A model generated the notes under the pieces. That model had not been told where the DNA came from, did no database searches, and saw only the letters and a program-made list of their open reading frames with translations. A stretch of DNA of 64,000 nucleotides, from NCBI RefSeq assembly GCF_000377705.1, contig NZ_KB898623.1:650684-714683 (forward strand). Direction: 5' to 3'. This document shows, piece by piece, positions 1 to 9,804 of the stretch (position 1 is its first letter; every line of letters begins with the position of its first letter). This stretch comes from Salsuginibacillus kocurii DSM 18087. Its GTDB lineage: Bacteria > Bacillota > Bacilli > Bacillales > Marinococcaceae. The translations under genes and the position numbers were made by a program.

Positions 1-146
1 AAAATAAGCTCATCTGCGCCTTGCTCATCATAAAAGGTGGATAGCTCGACGGGGTCGCCTGCATCACGGAGCTCGACAAACTGTACGCCTTTAACCACTC
101 GGCCTTCTTTCACATCGAGGCAGGGAATGATTCGTTTCGTTAACAT
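1..146 (-). CDS. hisF: Imidazole glycerol phosphate synthase cyclase subunit HisF, N-terminal part (cut by window edge)
   Basis: HisF closes the imidazole ring using ammonia delivered by HisH, yielding IGP and AICAR in histidine biosynthesis. Only about 48 N-terminal residues are visible; the gene runs off the left edge. The start [20 protein letters not shown] is the conserved HisF opening with the catalytic Asp of the first barrel strand (CLDV). Its ATG overlaps the hisA stop by one base (TGATG), so translation is probably coupled. It is the visible distal end of the hisZGDBHAF operon; hisI would be expected next but is outside the window. Confidence 0.95.
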   Translation of the reverse strand, partial: MLTKRIIPCLDVKEGRVVKGVQFVELRDAGDPVELSTFYDEQGADELI

Positions 147-880
147 CAGCCATCCACCTCCTGTATTGCTTCTTCCACATTGATCTGATCGGTATAGATT
201 GCTTTTCCAACAATCGCTCCACCAATCCCTTCTGAGGCCCGATCCCGCAAGACATGGAGGTCCTCCATAGTGCTGACGCCGCCAGAGGCGATCACTTCTT
301 TTCCTGTCGCTTTAGCAAGCGCTGCAATCGCTTCTACGTTAGGACCGCTTAACATTCCGTCTTTAGCAATGTCTGTAAAAATAAATACTTTTGCTCCATA
401 CGAAGCCATTTCCTGACCGAGTGCTTCGGCTGTTACTTCCGAGGTTTCCAACCAGCCGTTTACAGCTACGTAGCCATCTCTAGCGTCCAGTCCAATCGCA
501 ATTTGTGAGCCGTACTTCGCAAGCATGTCTTTTGCGAATTCAGGGTTTTGCAATGCAACACTGCCGAGAATGACCCGGTCTACCCCACGCTCTAAATAAT
601 AGGTAATATCTGCTTCTGTACGGATCCCGCCGCCGATCTGAATCGAAGCGTCAAGTTCCTGTGCCGCGCGGACTACATCTTCATGATTGACGCGCTTCTT
701 TGCTTTTGCTCCGTCCAAATCAACCATGTGAATCCAGCGCGCTCCTTTTTCCGCAAAGGCTTTTGCCATTTCAAAAGGAGAATCGCCATAGACGGTCTCT
801 TTATCATAATCCCCCTGCAACAAGCGCACGCACTTGCCGCCACGCATATCAATTGCAGGATAAACGGTAAATTCAGCCAC
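146..880 (-). CDS. hisA: HisA, ProFAR isomerase
   Basis: Isomerises ProFAR to PRFAR (Amadori rearrangement) in histidine biosynthesis; cytoplasmic (beta/alpha)8 barrel. The 244-residue length is normal for the family. The first catalytic Asp is in [13 protein letters not shown] near residue 11, the second in FTDIAKDGM in the C-terminal half; the phosphate-binding glycines are in QIGGGIR and ASGGV. The start is a GTG preceded by an AGAGGTGA ribosome-binding site that lies inside hisH, so hisH and hisA overlap by 8 bp. No unusual residues seen. Confidence 0.97.
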   Translation of the reverse strand: MAEFTVYPAIDMRGGKCVRLLQGDYDKETVYGDSPFEMAKAFAEKGARWIHMVDLDGAKAKKRVNHEDVVRAAQELDASIQIGGGIRTEADITYYLERGVDRVILGSVALQNPEFAKDMLAKYGSQIAIGLDARDGYVAVNGWLETSEVTAEALGQEMASYGAKVFIFTDIAKDGMLSGPNVEAIAALAKATGKEVIASGGVSTMEDLHVLRDRASEGIGGAIVGKAIYTDQINVEEAIQEVDG

Positions 881-1517
881 GAGCAGTCACCTCTCTTTTT
901 ACGAGTGCAGCAAAATTATGCAGCATATCCATCCCTAAGAAACTGCTTTTCTCGGGGTGAAACTGCGTACCCATTGTATTTCCTTTACCGACAACTGCTG
1001 GGACCTCACCGTCATATTCAGCAGTCGCAATTAATACCTCTTCAGCTGAAGTAGTTACTAAAAAGGAATGAACAAAATAGACGTGCCCTGGTTCTGTATG
1101 TTGGAGCAAGGTATGTTCCGGCTGCTTAAAGGTCAACTTATTCCAGCCCATGTGTGGGACTTTGTACGCTTCTCCTTCTGCTGTTACGCCGGAAAAACGT
1201 CGCACTTTTCCCGGCAAAAGGTTCAGCCCTTCCGTTGGACCGTTTTCTTCACTTTCTTCAAACAGCAACTGCATCCCTAGACAAATACCAAGGAGCGGTT
1301 TGTCAGCGAGCGCCCAGTCGCGGATAAAGCCATCCAGCTTTTCTTCTTTTAAGATTTTCATTCCATCATAAAACGAACCTACACCAGGCAAAATCAAGCC
1401 ATCTGCTTTTTCAAGCTCAGCCGGATCACCGGACAAAAAATAATCTAACTCCAGCCGTTCAAGCGCTTTGCTGACGCTGTGCAAGTTGCCCATGCCGTAA
1501 TCGATAATACCGATCAT
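873..1517 (-). CDS. hisH: HisH, glutamine amidotransferase subunit of IGP synthase
   Basis: Class I glutaminase that releases ammonia and channels it to HisF. 214 residues, usual size. Visible features are the [10 protein letters not shown] opening, the oxyanion-strand LPGVGSF, the nucleophile elbow GICLGMQ with the catalytic Cys, and the C-terminal HPEKS supplying His and Glu of the triad. The start lies 2 bp after the hisB stop and the end overlaps hisA by 8 bp, consistent with one polycistronic transcript. Confidence 0.97.
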   Translation of the reverse strand: MIGIIDYGMGNLHSVSKALERLELDYFLSGDPAELEKADGLILPGVGSFYDGMKILKEEKLDGFIRDWALADKPLLGICLGMQLLFEESEENGPTEGLNLLPGKVRRFSGVTAEGEAYKVPHMGWNKLTFKQPEHTLLQHTEPGHVYFVHSFLVTTSAEEVLIATAEYDGEVPAVVGKGNTMGTQFHPEKSSFLGMDMLHNFAALVKREVTARG

Positions 1518-1519
1518 TG

Positions 1520-2110
1520 CTATAACATTCCTTTCGTTGACGGAACACCTTGAACGCGCTCATCATACATCGTGGCTTCATCCAAGGCGCGGCCTAGAGC
1601 TTTAAAGACTGCTTCGATCATGTGATGCGTATTCGTTCCATAATGGACGATAACGTGCAAATTCATCCGTGCTTCCAAAGCAAATTTCCATAAAAATTCA
1701 TGCACAAGTTCTGTATCAAAGGTGCCCACTTTTTCAGCAGGAAAATCAGCCCGCATTTCCAGATGGGGACGGTTGCTTAAATCTACAACCACTTGAGCAA
1801 GCGTCTCATCCATCGGCACGAAGGCATTTCCGTAACGGTGAATTCCTTTTTTATCTCCGAGGGCCTCGGTGAGTGCCTGACCGAGACAAATGCCAATGTC
1901 TTCGGTCGTATGGTGATCATCTACTTCAACATCACCACGTCCACTTACCTCAAGATCAAAATGACCGTGCTTTCGAAACAAATCGAGCATATGAGTCATA
2001 AACGGAACATCGGTCTCGACACTTCCTGCTCCGGCTCCATCAATCGCAAAACGAAGTGAAATGTTCGTTTCTCCTGTTTTTCGTGAAATACTTCCTACTC
2101 GTTCAGTCAT
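1520..2110 (-). CDS. hisB: HisB, imidazoleglycerol-phosphate dehydratase
   Basis: Dehydrates IGP to imidazole acetol phosphate. About 196 residues, the monofunctional (no phosphatase) form typical of Bacilli. Metal-binding motifs are visible: [20 protein letters not shown] and a C-terminal [15 protein letters not shown]. The reading frame is open 11 codons further upstream, but the ATG of MTERVGS is chosen because it is preceded by GGAGAGG at good spacing and matches family starts. It overlaps the end of hisD by 8 bp. Confidence 0.96.
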   Translation of the reverse strand: MTERVGSISRKTGETNISLRFAIDGAGAGSVETDVPFMTHMLDLFRKHGHFDLEVSGRGDVEVDDHHTTEDIGICLGQALTEALGDKKGIHRYGNAFVPMDETLAQVVVDLSNRPHLEMRADFPAEKVGTFDTELVHEFLWKFALEARMNLHVIVHYGTNTHHMIEAVFKALGRALDEATMYDERVQGVPSTKGML

Positions 2111-3383
2111 GCGACCTCTCCTTTCGCCGCAGGGCAACAGCATTGGCGTGTGCGTCTAATCCTTCCAGCTTGGCCAGCGTTTCAATATACGTAGCGTTTT
2201 CCTGTAATGCTTCTTTGCTATATTGGATAATACTTGATTTTTTCGTAAAATCATCTACACTCAGTGGGCTTGAAAACCGAGCCGTACCATTTGTAGGAAG
2301 GACGTGGTTCGGACCGGCAAAATAGTCCCCTACTGGCTCTGTACTGTTTTCGCCTAAAAAGATCGCGCCCGCATGACGTATTTTGCCGAGAAGCGCTTCC
2401 GGATGGAGCGTCATCACTTCTAAGTGTTCAGGTGCTAACTGGTTAACCGTTTCAACCGCCTGTTCCAATGTTTCTGCGACATAAATCACCCCAAAATTTT
2501 CAATCGAGGCTTTAGCTATTTCTTTTCGGGCTAAGTGCTCTAGCTGCTGCTCCACTTCTGCTTTTACTAGTTCAGCTAGGGCGTTCGAAGTTGTTACCAA
2601 AATAGCAGAGGACATTTCATCATGCTCCGCCTGCGATAGTAAGTCAGCAGCAATGTAATCTGGACGGGCGCGGTCATCGGCAAGCACAACAATCTCGCTA
2701 GGCCCGGCAATCATATCAATGTCTACCTTTCCATAGACTGCCCGTTTTGCCAACGCAACGTAAATGTTGCCAGGTCCTGTGATTTTATCAACGCCAGGCA
2801 CTGACTCTGTTCCGTAGGCAAGCGCGGCGATCGCTTGGGCGCCTCCCGCTTTAATGACATGCTTGACTCCTAATTCACGCGCAGTGACCAGTACAGCAGG
2901 GTGAAGCGTTCCGTCCGCAGACGGCGGCGAGGTCATATAGATCTCTTTTACGCCAGCTACTTGAGCTGGAATAACGTTCATCATAATGGTGGAAGGATAA
3001 GCTGCTTTCCCCCCGGGCACATAAACCCCGGCTGCATCAAGCGGCGTAATTTTTTGGCCGAGCATCGTTCCATCTTCTTTTGTGACGAACCAGGATTCCT
3101 GGCGTTGGCGGGCATGAAAAGCATATATATTCTCACGTGCCTCGCGCAGCGCAGTGATTACTTCTTCATCCACATGTTCATATGCAGCATCCATTTCTTC
3201 TTCGCTCACATACAGCTCTTCAAGTTCTGCCCCGTCAAGCTCTTTCGTATAGCGTTTCAAGGCAGCATCGCCTTCTTGCTGAATGTCTTTTATAATTTGC
3301 GCAACTGCCTTGCTTTGGTCTTCCGTGCCTGCATCCAAGTCCCGAGTCAGGGCTTCATCTCCCGTCACTTTCTCAATGTTCAT
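2103..3383 (-). CDS. hisD: HisD, histidinol dehydrogenase
   Basis: Zinc enzyme that carries out the last two NAD-dependent oxidations from L-histidinol to L-histidine. 426 residues, normal length. Recognisable segments are [13 protein letters not shown] near residue 120, the [13 protein letters not shown] nucleotide region, DMIAGPSEI, the zinc/catalytic [10 protein letters not shown], and the C-terminal [19 protein letters not shown]. The ATG overlaps the hisG stop by 4 bp (ATGA) and has a GGAGG site 7 bp upstream. Confidence 0.97.
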   Translation of the reverse strand: MNIEKVTGDEALTRDLDAGTEDQSKAVAQIIKDIQQEGDAALKRYTKELDGAELEELYVSEEEMDAAYEHVDEEVITALREARENIYAFHARQRQESWFVTKEDGTMLGQKITPLDAAGVYVPGGKAAYPSTIMMNVIPAQVAGVKEIYMTSPPSADGTLHPAVLVTARELGVKHVIKAGGAQAIAALAYGTESVPGVDKITGPGNIYVALAKRAVYGKVDIDMIAGPSEIVVLADDRARPDYIAADLLSQAEHDEMSSAILVTTSNALAELVKAEVEQQLEHLARKEIAKASIENFGVIYVAETLEQAVETVNQLAPEHLEVMTLHPEALLGKIRHAGAIFLGENSTEPVGDYFAGPNHVLPTNGTARFSSPLSVDDFTKKSSIIQYSKEALQENATYIETLAKLEGLDAHANAVALRRKERSHD

Positions 3384-4021
3384 GCCGTGCCCTCCTCTTC
3401 AATGACTGCGGCTAATCGTTCAATCATATCATCAATGCGGGCATCTTTCAGGCGGTAACTGACAGGATTTACAATTAAACGAGAGGTAATCGAAACGATC
3501 TCTTCCATTTCAACTAAACCGTTTTCTCGCAACGTTCCTCCGGTGGAGACAATGTCGACGATTCGGTCAGCCAGACCCACAAGCGGCGCCAGTTCAATCG
3601 AACCGTTCAGCTGGATAATCTCAACCTGCTCCCCTTGTTGTTTAAAATACTCGGTCGCCACTTTCGGATATTTGGAAGCGACTTTAGGTGCAATATCGGT
3701 CGGCTCATAATCAGGGAGACCGGCCACCGCTAAATAGCATTCGCTAATTTTCAGATCAAGCACTTCATAAACGTCGCGCTCATCTTCAAGCATGACATCC
3801 TTGCCGGCAACCCCAATATCAGCCACCCCATGTTCTACATAAGTAGGGACATCCATTGGTTTAGCCAGGAAAAATTTAATCCCGGCTTCCGGGGCGTCCA
3901 CGATCAATTTTCGCGAATCATCAAATTCTTCAGGGAGGTTAAAGCCCGCTTTACGAAGCAAATCAGCTGCTTCTTCAAAAATTCTTCCCTTTGGCATCGC
4001 AATTGTTATTTGATCACGCAT
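3380..4021 (-). CDS. hisG: HisG, ATP phosphoribosyltransferase catalytic subunit, short form
   Basis: Commits ATP and PRPP to histidine synthesis. The 213-residue protein is the short HisG form, which lacks the regulatory C-terminal domain and needs HisZ; hisZ lies immediately upstream, as expected. Visible motifs: [12 protein letters not shown] at the N-terminus and the PRPP loop [16 protein letters not shown]. The frame extends 10 codons upstream, but the ATG of [13 protein letters not shown] follows AAAGGAGG by about 9 bp and fits the family. It overlaps hisZ by 8 bp. Confidence 0.96.
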   Translation of the reverse strand: MRDQITIAMPKGRIFEEAADLLRKAGFNLPEEFDDSRKLIVDAPEAGIKFFLAKPMDVPTYVEHGVADIGVAGKDVMLEDERDVYEVLDLKISECYLAVAGLPDYEPTDIAPKVASKYPKVATEYFKQQGEQVEIIQLNGSIELAPLVGLADRIVDIVSTGGTLRENGLVEMEEIVSITSRLIVNPVSYRLKDARIDDMIERLAAVIEEEGTA

Positions 4022-5204
4022 CACGAGTATCCTCCTTTGGAGAACGGCCAATAAACGAGCGTACCTCTTCGAACTGCTCGGTTAACCGGTCCACGTCCTC
4101 TACCCCTGTCATATCTTGTAAAACTACAACCTGACCTTCTGCACGTAAAGCTTTCGCGTCAGCAAGGGCTTCTTTTCTACGTTCTTTGCTAAATAAAACG
4201 AGCGTCTGGCGGCGGTTCTCTTCTGTTTCACCGATCGCTTCTGTAAGGAGGTCCATTCTCACCCCAAAACCAGTAGCTTGGGCAGGACGGTTAAATTTGG
4301 CTAATAATTCATCATAGCGGCCTCCACTAGAGAGTGGGAAACCTAACTTGCTGCCATATCCTTCAAAAACAATGCCAGTGTAATATTCCATATGCATGAC
4401 TAGGTTGAGATCGAAAGAGAGATAAGGAGTTACCTCAAACGTTTCTAGAACCTCATACAGCTCTTCTAAATCCTCAAGAGCTTTTGCTGCTTCACCGTTA
4501 TTCACTAACGCGCGTGCGTCATCTAATTTCGCGCGGCCACCCCTTAGTTTTAGCAGGCCTAGTAAACGATCTTTATCAATCGAAGACAGCGGCAGACTTT
4601 TTACGTGCTGCTTGTAACCGACATAATTTTTTTCATATAAGTAACGACGGAGCACGCCTGCTCGGTCTTCACTCCCGACTATATCCTTAAGCAAAGCGTT
4701 AACGTAGCCGATGTGACCGACCGCAATTTGAAAATCTTTCAAGCCAGCTGCGTGCAGCGTTTCTGCCATTAAAGCAATCACTTCGCCGTCCGCGCTGGCA
4801 CTCTTGTCGCCCACGAGCTCTACGCCCAGCTGTTCAAATTCAGCTGGACGTCCGCCTTCACGCTGTTGCGCACGAAAGAGCGGGGTGTGATATGAGAGCC
4901 GGAGTGGGAGCGGCTCTTCCTTTAAGCTGGAACTGGCGACCCGTGCAATTGGCGCTGTCATATCCGGGCGCAGGACGAGCGTGTTTCCTTCCTGGTCCAA
5001 CAGCTTAAACAACTGCTGATCTAAGATCGCAGAAGCGTTACCAATCGTGTCATAAAATTCGAGGGAGGGAGTCTTAATGGGCCGGTATCCCCACTTTTCT
5101 ACTTTTTCTTCCATTCGTTCTCGCAAGCTGCGCTTTGTTCCATATAAAGCAGGCAACGTATCGCGCATGCCGATCGGTTTTTCAAACATAAATGGCTGGC
5201 TCAT
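4014..5204 (-). CDS. hisZ: HisZ, ATP phosphoribosyltransferase regulatory subunit
   Basis: Histidyl-tRNA synthetase paralogue that forms a hetero-octamer with short HisG and carries feedback control. 396 residues. Class II synthetase-like motifs include the N-terminal IGMRDTLP, motif 2 [15 protein letters not shown], and the [12 protein letters not shown] segment; the anticodon-binding domain of true HisRS is not evident, which separates it from HisS. It is the first gene of the leftward his operon, with an AAAGGAGAG site before the ATG. I saw no T-box or attenuator in the upstream region. Confidence 0.95.
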   Translation of the reverse strand: MSQPFMFEKPIGMRDTLPALYGTKRSLRERMEEKVEKWGYRPIKTPSLEFYDTIGNASAILDQQLFKLLDQEGNTLVLRPDMTAPIARVASSSLKEEPLPLRLSYHTPLFRAQQREGGRPAEFEQLGVELVGDKSASADGEVIALMAETLHAAGLKDFQIAVGHIGYVNALLKDIVGSEDRAGVLRRYLYEKNYVGYKQHVKSLPLSSIDKDRLLGLLKLRGGRAKLDDARALVNNGEAAKALEDLEELYEVLETFEVTPYLSFDLNLVMHMEYYTGIVFEGYGSKLGFPLSSGGRYDELLAKFNRPAQATGFGVRMDLLTEAIGETEENRRQTLVLFSKERRKEALADAKALRAEGQVVVLQDMTGVEDVDRLTEQFEEVRSFIGRSPKEDTRDA

Positions 5205-5698
5205 TTTTCGCTCTCCTTTTGGACAAATTTCGTGGTAAACGTTGCATTAATCGATGTTATGTGCATCCAGCTCTAATCGCAAAATCGTCACTAATTGCTT
5301 CAAAGGGCGGTGTTGAGCGGGAAGCAAATGGTGATTACTACTCGATGTATATGGTCGTACTTTAGTTCGCTAATGTGCTAACAAGATAAAGAATCTAATA
5401 GGTAGTTTACACCCCCAACCCCCACACGTCAATTAGAAGAAAAATAGAATAAAGCTACTTATCAGAATACGGCTCTTCGTTGTAGACGAGTTGGTAGTTC
5501 CGCTGCGCTGTGAGCCAAAAACGGGGAAAACGTCCAAGTTTTTGTCGAAAGCGTACGAGAATCTTGTCGAAACGTCCAAATTTGGTCCACAACTGTCCAA
5601 AATTTTGTCGAATCGTCCATTTTCGCTCACCGACCCTTGCTTAATTGCATGTTTTTGAACGGACACGCTCAAACTAAAGCACGGAATGATAAACGGAA
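5205..5698. other. Intergenic region between divergent hisZ and cation exchanger
   Basis: About 490 bp without a convincing gene. It must hold the hisZ promoter and the promoter of the rightward exchanger gene, but I could not pin either down. Its main content is a 21-bp-period array (5531-5634), listed separately. A 79-codon open frame on the minus strand (5433-5672) only reflects the array and is not called. Confidence 0.6.
5531..5634. repeat. 21-bp-period degenerate tandem array, about 5 units (core CGTCCAA...TTGTCGAA)
   Basis: Units start at 5531, 5552, 5573, 5594 and 5614, giving spacings of 21, 21, 21 and 20 bp. Two short motifs alternate: cgtcc (with one cgtac) at the unit start and ttgtcgaa about 12 bp later. 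The third unit has ggtccac in place of the second motif. The core differs from the arrays at 34-38 kb, but the period is the same. It lies between two divergent genes, a position suitable for a regulatory or structural protein-binding site; function unknown. Confidence 0.6.
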
Positions 5699-6766
5699 AT
5701 GAGGCGTTCGTACGTGAAATGGGTTGTATTAATACTCGTCGCTACCGGCTTTCCTCTTTCATTAGTAGGTGATGCGCTTGGGTGGCCGGACACGTGGATG
5801 TTCCCAGTGTACGCCATTACAATCGTTGGGTTTGCCGCTTATATGGGACAGGCTACTGAGAGCATTGCGATTCATGCTGGTGAACGGATTGGTGGATTGC
5901 TAAACGCAACATTTGGGAATGCTGCAGAACTTATTATTTCAATATTTGCCTTACAAGCAGGCTATACATCTATTGTGCTAGCTTCAATGACTGGCGCTGT
6001 CATCGGTAACCTTTTATTCGTGTCTGGTGCCGCTTTTCTTGCTGGAGGCATTCAAAAGAAGAGACAGACTTTTAATGCTTATGATTCACGTCACAATGCC
6101 AGTTTACTCATGGTAGGGGTGGTGATCGCCTTTGTCTTTCCTCATATATTTGCCAGCCAAACGAGTGAAAGCCAGGCGATGACGCTCAGCATTTTTGTAG
6201 CAGTGATCGGTATGCTTTTATATTCAGCCGGGATCATCTTTCGCTTATTTACTCACCGTGGAGTCTACGCCAATTCAGAAGAAAACAAAGCAGATGACGA
6301 GTCACCAAAGTGGGGGAGAGGCGTTTCTTTCACTTTACTTGCTCTAGCAACCGTCGGAGTTGCTATTACAAGTGAAAAGCTAGTGGACACCTTTGAAGTC
6401 GTAGGCGAAGCATTTGGCTGGAGCGAACTATTCTTAGGGGTTATCGTCATTGCCATAGTCGGAAACGCAGCCGAACACGCCTCAGCTGTTTATTTAGCCT
6501 GGAAAAGCAAATTGAATGCTTCAATCGAAATTGCTGTCGGGTCCTCCATCCAAATCGCGATGTTTGTGGTCCCTACCTTGGTACTGCTTTCGCTCGTCTT
6601 CGGCCATCCGATGCCGCTTATTTTTTCAGTTCCTGAACTGGTCGCTATGGTACTCGCCGTCCTCTTATCTTATATCGTCACGAATGACGGCGACACCAAC
6701 TGGTTCGAAGGCGCCGCCCTCCTCTCCGCCTACCTCATCATGGGCGTAGGCTTCTACTTTTTATAA
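5699..6766 (+). CDS. CAX-family cation/proton exchanger (YfkE-like)
   Basis: Predicted integral-membrane Ca2+(cation)/H+ antiporter, 355 residues, like B. subtilis YfkE. The two inverted CAX alpha-repeats are visible: FGNAAELIISIFAL about residue 74 and VGNAAEHASAVYLAW about residue 257, with the acidic residues that define cation binding. About 10-11 hydrophobic segments are separated by an acidic loop near residue 200. The ATG has only a weak ribosome-binding site; a GTG at 5714 follows ATGAGG at better spacing and would shorten the protein by 5 residues. This gene and the chemoreceptor are insertions relative to the B. subtilis order, where yvoF adjoins hisZ. Confidence 0.88.
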   Translation: MRRSYVKWVVLILVATGFPLSLVGDALGWPDTWMFPVYAITIVGFAAYMGQATESIAIHAGERIGGLLNATFGNAAELIISIFALQAGYTSIVLASMTGAVIGNLLFVSGAAFLAGGIQKKRQTFNAYDSRHNASLLMVGVVIAFVFPHIFASQTSESQAMTLSIFVAVIGMLLYSAGIIFRLFTHRGVYANSEENKADDESPKWGRGVSFTLLALATVGVAITSEKLVDTFEVVGEAFGWSELFLGVIVIAIVGNAAEHASAVYLAWKSKLNASIEIAVGSSIQIAMFVVPTLVLLSLVFGHPMPLIFSVPELVAMVLAVLLSYIVTNDGDTNWFEGAALLSAYLIMGVGFYFL

Positions 6767-7145
6767 AGAAAAGCGGAAAGCGGCGATCAGGGGCGTCAAG
6801 CAAAAGGCGAGCGCTGCCAAAACCGCTTTTTGGTTTTGAAAGGGCGCGACTTTTGACCTCGAGCCCCTGCCGCTTGACGCTAGACAAAGAAAAGCGGAGC
6901 GGGTTCGGTTAACGACGCAGAGCTCTTCTCTCCCACCGAGGAGGCTGTGGCCGCCGCAGGGTGGGAGAAAGGGATCTCAAGTCGTTAGCCCGCGAAGCTA
7001 GACAGAAAAGCGGAAAGCGGCGATCAGGGGCGTCAAGCAAATGGCGAGCGCTGCCAAAGTCGCTCTTTGACTTTGAAGGCGAACGGCTTATGACCTCGAG
7101 CCCCTGCCGCTTGAAGCTAGACAAAGAAAAGCGGAGGCGCCTTGC
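6767..7145. repeat. Three consecutive palindromic repeat modules (AGAAAAGCGG ... GCTAGAC)
   Basis: Modules of roughly 110-130 bp are each bounded by AGAAAAGCGG and GCTAGAC. Modules at about 6770-6890 and 7003-7120 are near copies, with inverted repeats GCGTCAAGC/GCTTGA(C/A)GC and CAGGGGC/GCCCCTG. Their inner hairpins covary: CAAAACC/GGTTTTG (6818-6838) versus CAAAGTC/GACTTTG (7055-7075). The middle module has different arms (GTTAACGAC/GTCGTTAG, TCTCCCACC/GGTGGGAGA). Related sequence in reverse orientation lies at 28190-28380. The region also separates convergent genes, so it may help termination. Confidence 0.75.
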
Positions 7146-7176
7146 CCGGATGCACTTTTGTCGAAAATGAATCTTT

Positions 7177-7281
7177 TACGAATCATTCTTGCCAATTTAC
7201 TAATCATTCTCAGTTAAATACGAATCATTCCTGAGGAAATACTAATCATTCTCCAGAAAATACAACTCATTCCTAGAAACG
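7177..7281. repeat. 21-bp tandem array, 5 units (core TACKAATCATTCY)
   Basis: Five consecutive units of exactly 21 bp start at 7177, 7198, 7219, 7240 and 7261. Each begins TAC(G/T/A)A(A/C)TCATTC(T/C), followed by 8 bp that are not conserved between units. It lies between the convergent exchanger and chemoreceptor genes, directly after the hairpin modules. One reading frame encodes a TNHS heptad but is broken by a TGA in unit three, so protein coding does not explain it. Confidence 0.8.
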
Positions 7282-7361
7282 GGGGCGTTCAGCGGCTCCG
7301 CCCGCTTCTTAACCGGCACGGAAGCTCTATCTTTCACCCAAAACGTTTCCTTTTCTATCTA

Positions 7362-7399
7362 GCAAAAACCTTCTCCCGCAGCGATAAAGGGAGAAGGTT
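7362..7399 (-). terminator. Intrinsic terminator of the chemoreceptor gene
   Basis: An 11-bp perfect stem AACCTTCTCCC / GGGAGAAGGTT (7367-7377 with 7389-7399) is followed on the minus strand by TTTTTG. It lies just downstream of the stop at 7405. Confidence 0.85.
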
Positions 7400-7404
7400 C
7401 ATTG

Positions 7405-9129
7405 TTATTTAAACGTTTTCATTAATGCTTGAAGTTCATCCGTCACTTCATGTAATTCACGCACACTATTTGCTATAACTTCTGTAGAGCTTTCTTGATG
7501 ACGAACAGCACTACTGGCTGAATCGATTTCAGAGGCTGATTCTTCCGCAGCGGCTGTTACTTCTTCAATTGAAGTTTGCACCCGTTTGCTCTCATTAGAC
7601 ATCGTTCGAAGGTCTTCGAATAACTCTTGCATGTTTTCAGTCATGGTTTCAACTTGTTCGGCGATGTTGGCAAAGTATGAACCCGTCTCATTCATTTTGA
7701 CAGCGCTTTCCTCGGAGGATAAGAGAGTAGTTTTCACTTTGTCTCCGATTCGGATAGCTTCTTCGTCGGTGCGTGAGATAATCGGCTTTATGTCAGCAAG
7801 GGTTGATTCCACTTGCATCGAAAGCTTGCGAATTTCTTCAGCTACAACTGAAAAGCCTTTGCCGGCCTCTCCAGCACGCGCTGCTTCAATCGAAGCGTTT
7901 AATGATAAAAGGTTTGTTTCTTGAGCAATGTATTCAATAGCTTCCAGCAGGGCCCCAATGTCTTTAGCATTTTGCTGAAAAGCTTGCATACTCGACTCTG
8001 TTTCACTCATTCTTTGTTTCGTCTCTTCTACCACTGAAATGGAATTATCCATGACCGTGCGGCCTTCTGTAGTTGAATGTAAAATATCTTTAGTCGTTGC
8101 TTCCATTCGGTTACTTGCTTCATCAATATCATTAATTTGATCGCCCATTTGCTCCATAACACCTGTCACGTCCGTCATTGACGAGGCTTGCTGTTGGCTG
8201 GCGTCTGTCAATTGCTCAAATGTATCCGCCAGCATTTTGCTTTCTTCTCTAACTGAATCAGCTGTTCCAGTTAATTCATTTCCTTGGTCTTTTAACTGTC
8301 CACTTGCTTTTGACAGCGAACTTACCACTTCACGAAGTTTGTCCTTCATGTTGTTTAACGCATGAGCAATTTGCGAAAATTCATCCTTACCTCGTTCTGG
8401 CAGAGAAGAAATAAATACCCGCCCCTCAGCTATATGCTGGCTGAAGGTTACGATTTCATTTAGTTTTTTGCTCGTTTGCCTGCTTACATAAGCCATTAAG
8501 AGCATAGAGAGAAGCAATGCTACTCCGACCCCGCTGATTAAAAGAATTGGCATTTGGCCGAGCTGCGTTAAGGCAATATTGCGAGCATCCGTTCGTGTTT
8601 CTTCCATTTCTGTCTGTACGTACGCCAGAGAATTCGCCCCTAAATTCTTATAGGTGTTTCCTTGCGAAGCAATAGCTTGTACAAACGCATCGCTTGCGAA
8701 GTCCTCTGTCTCTAACACTTGGTTAAGAAACAGATCGCTTAAATCTTCTTTTGTATCAACTGCTGTCTCTAGATAACGTTCCATTTCCTCGGAATCTAAA
8801 TAAGGTTCGATGTTTTCAACTAACACTGCAAATTCGTTATCAAGTTCTTCAAATTCGTCAGCTAATGACAAATTTTCAGTATGTAAATACGTCATTACAA
8901 GACCAAATTGTTCATAAAACACCGCTTGCATGTCAGAAATGATAATTGACCGTTCACTTGTCCGATCTAATTCGTTTACTTCACCGCTTACATTCCCCAT
9001 TTCAAATACGACCCAGATAGTAGTTATAATGATAAAAACAATAGCCCCTCCAAAAACAAGAGAGTATTTCCAAAATAAACTGAGCCGGTCTAAAAACCTC
9101 GTTTTGTTTTTCCTCTTTTTCCCCATCAT
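7405..9129 (-). CDS. Methyl-accepting chemotaxis protein
   Basis: 574-residue membrane chemoreceptor that feeds CheA/CheW. Layout: short cytoplasmic basic N-terminus, TM1 about 21-43, extracellular helical sensor about 44-190 (acidic four-helix-bundle type), TM2 about 193-215, HAMP about 216-270, then a long signalling coiled coil. The hairpin tip is clear: [20 protein letters not shown] followed by [16 protein letters not shown]. The sensor fold resembles the small four-helix receptors such as B. subtilis YvaQ; the ligand cannot be read from sequence. It is monocistronic, with its own terminator. Confidence 0.93.
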   Translation of the reverse strand: MMGKKRKNKTRFLDRLSLFWKYSLVFGGAIVFIIITTIWVVFEMGNVSGEVNELDRTSERSIIISDMQAVFYEQFGLVMTYLHTENLSLADEFEELDNEFAVLVENIEPYLDSEEMERYLETAVDTKEDLSDLFLNQVLETEDFASDAFVQAIASQGNTYKNLGANSLAYVQTEMEETRTDARNIALTQLGQMPILLISGVGVALLLSMLLMAYVSRQTSKKLNEIVTFSQHIAEGRVFISSLPERGKDEFSQIAHALNNMKDKLREVVSSLSKASGQLKDQGNELTGTADSVREESKMLADTFEQLTDASQQQASSMTDVTGVMEQMGDQINDIDEASNRMEATTKDILHSTTEGRTVMDNSISVVEETKQRMSETESSMQAFQQNAKDIGALLEAIEYIAQETNLLSLNASIEAARAGEAGKGFSVVAEEIRKLSMQVESTLADIKPIISRTDEEAIRIGDKVKTTLLSSEESAVKMNETGSYFANIAEQVETMTENMQELFEDLRTMSNESKRVQTSIEEVTAAAEESASEIDSASSAVRHQESSTEVIANSVRELHEVTDELQALMKTFK

Positions 9130-9261
9130 AGATCCTCTCCTCTTCCCTTACCCCACTAGCATTTACAAACCTTTTAACCGTTTTCACCCCAAATCAACAA
9201 TGCTATGTTTAAATTATCACAATATTCTTCGATTAACCATAATTTTTTCAAAATAAATAGG

Positions 9262-9299
9262 AAAAAGAGCCTGGGTTCAAGAAGACCCAAGCTCTTTTT
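9262..9299 (-). terminator. Intrinsic terminator overlapping the yvoF stop codon
   Basis: AAAAAGAGC-CTGGGT / ACCCAA-GCTCTTTTT stem; the yvoF stop (9277-9279) lies in the loop region and the last seven codons form one arm. The T-run on the minus strand is at 9262-9266. Confidence 0.8.
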
Positions 9300-9804
9300 C
9301 TCGTTCTTTTTTCTCTCTTTGTTCTTTTGTATAAATGATCTGCATCGGGTTCCCTCCAACAAAAGAACCAGCAGGTACATCTTTATGTACAAGGGTCCCG
9401 GCTGAAACTACTGCTCCGTCACCAATCGTCACTCCAGGGAGAATGGTGGTATTTGCACCGATCATTACCTCTGCCCCAATCTCCACATCTCCGAGCCGGT
9501 ACTCATCAATTAAATATTCATGCGCTAAGATTGTAGTGTTATAGCCTATCACCGTATTTCTTCCCACGCTAATCTTTTCTGGAAACATCACATCAAGCAT
9601 CACCATTAAGGCAAAAGCAGCTTGCTGACCAACTTCCATTCTTAAAAAGGTGCGATACAACCAGTTTTTCACTGGAAGAAAGGGCATGTAACGAGCAAGT
9701 TGAATCACGATAAAATTTTTGACTACTTTTAGGAAAGGAACGGTTCGGTACACATGCCATAGCGAATTAGAGCCGGAGACGAAGTGACGATCAGTTTTTC
9801 TCAT
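9277..9804 (-). CDS. yvoF: Hexapeptide-repeat acyltransferase YvoF
   Basis: Putative O-acetyltransferase of the maltose/galactoside acetyltransferase superfamily, 175 residues. The C-terminal half shows left-handed beta-helix hexapeptide repeats (ISVGRNTVIGYNTTI, IGAEVMIGANTTILPGVTIG, VVSAGTLVHKDVPAG) and the typical closing VGGNPMQII. The N-terminal 60 residues are basic and amphipathic. Its ATG overlaps the ppaX stop (ATGA), so it belongs to the hprK-lgt-yvoD-ppaX-yvoF group as in B. subtilis. The substrate is unknown. Confidence 0.88.
   Translation of the reverse strand: MRKTDRHFVSGSNSLWHVYRTVPFLKVVKNFIVIQLARYMPFLPVKNWLYRTFLRMEVGQQAAFALMVMLDVMFPEKISVGRNTVIGYNTTILAHEYLIDEYRLGDVEIGAEVMIGANTTILPGVTIGDGAVVSAGTLVHKDVPAGSFVGGNPMQIIYTKEQREKKEREKELGSS

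Noticed and set aside
5205-5430. T-box or attenuator for the his operon
   Set aside because: No T-box sequence, specifier-loop structure or leader terminator could be identified.
5433-5672. 79-codon minus-strand frame upstream of hisZ
   Set aside because: Overlaps the 5.5-kb array; no homology recognisable and no ribosome-binding site.
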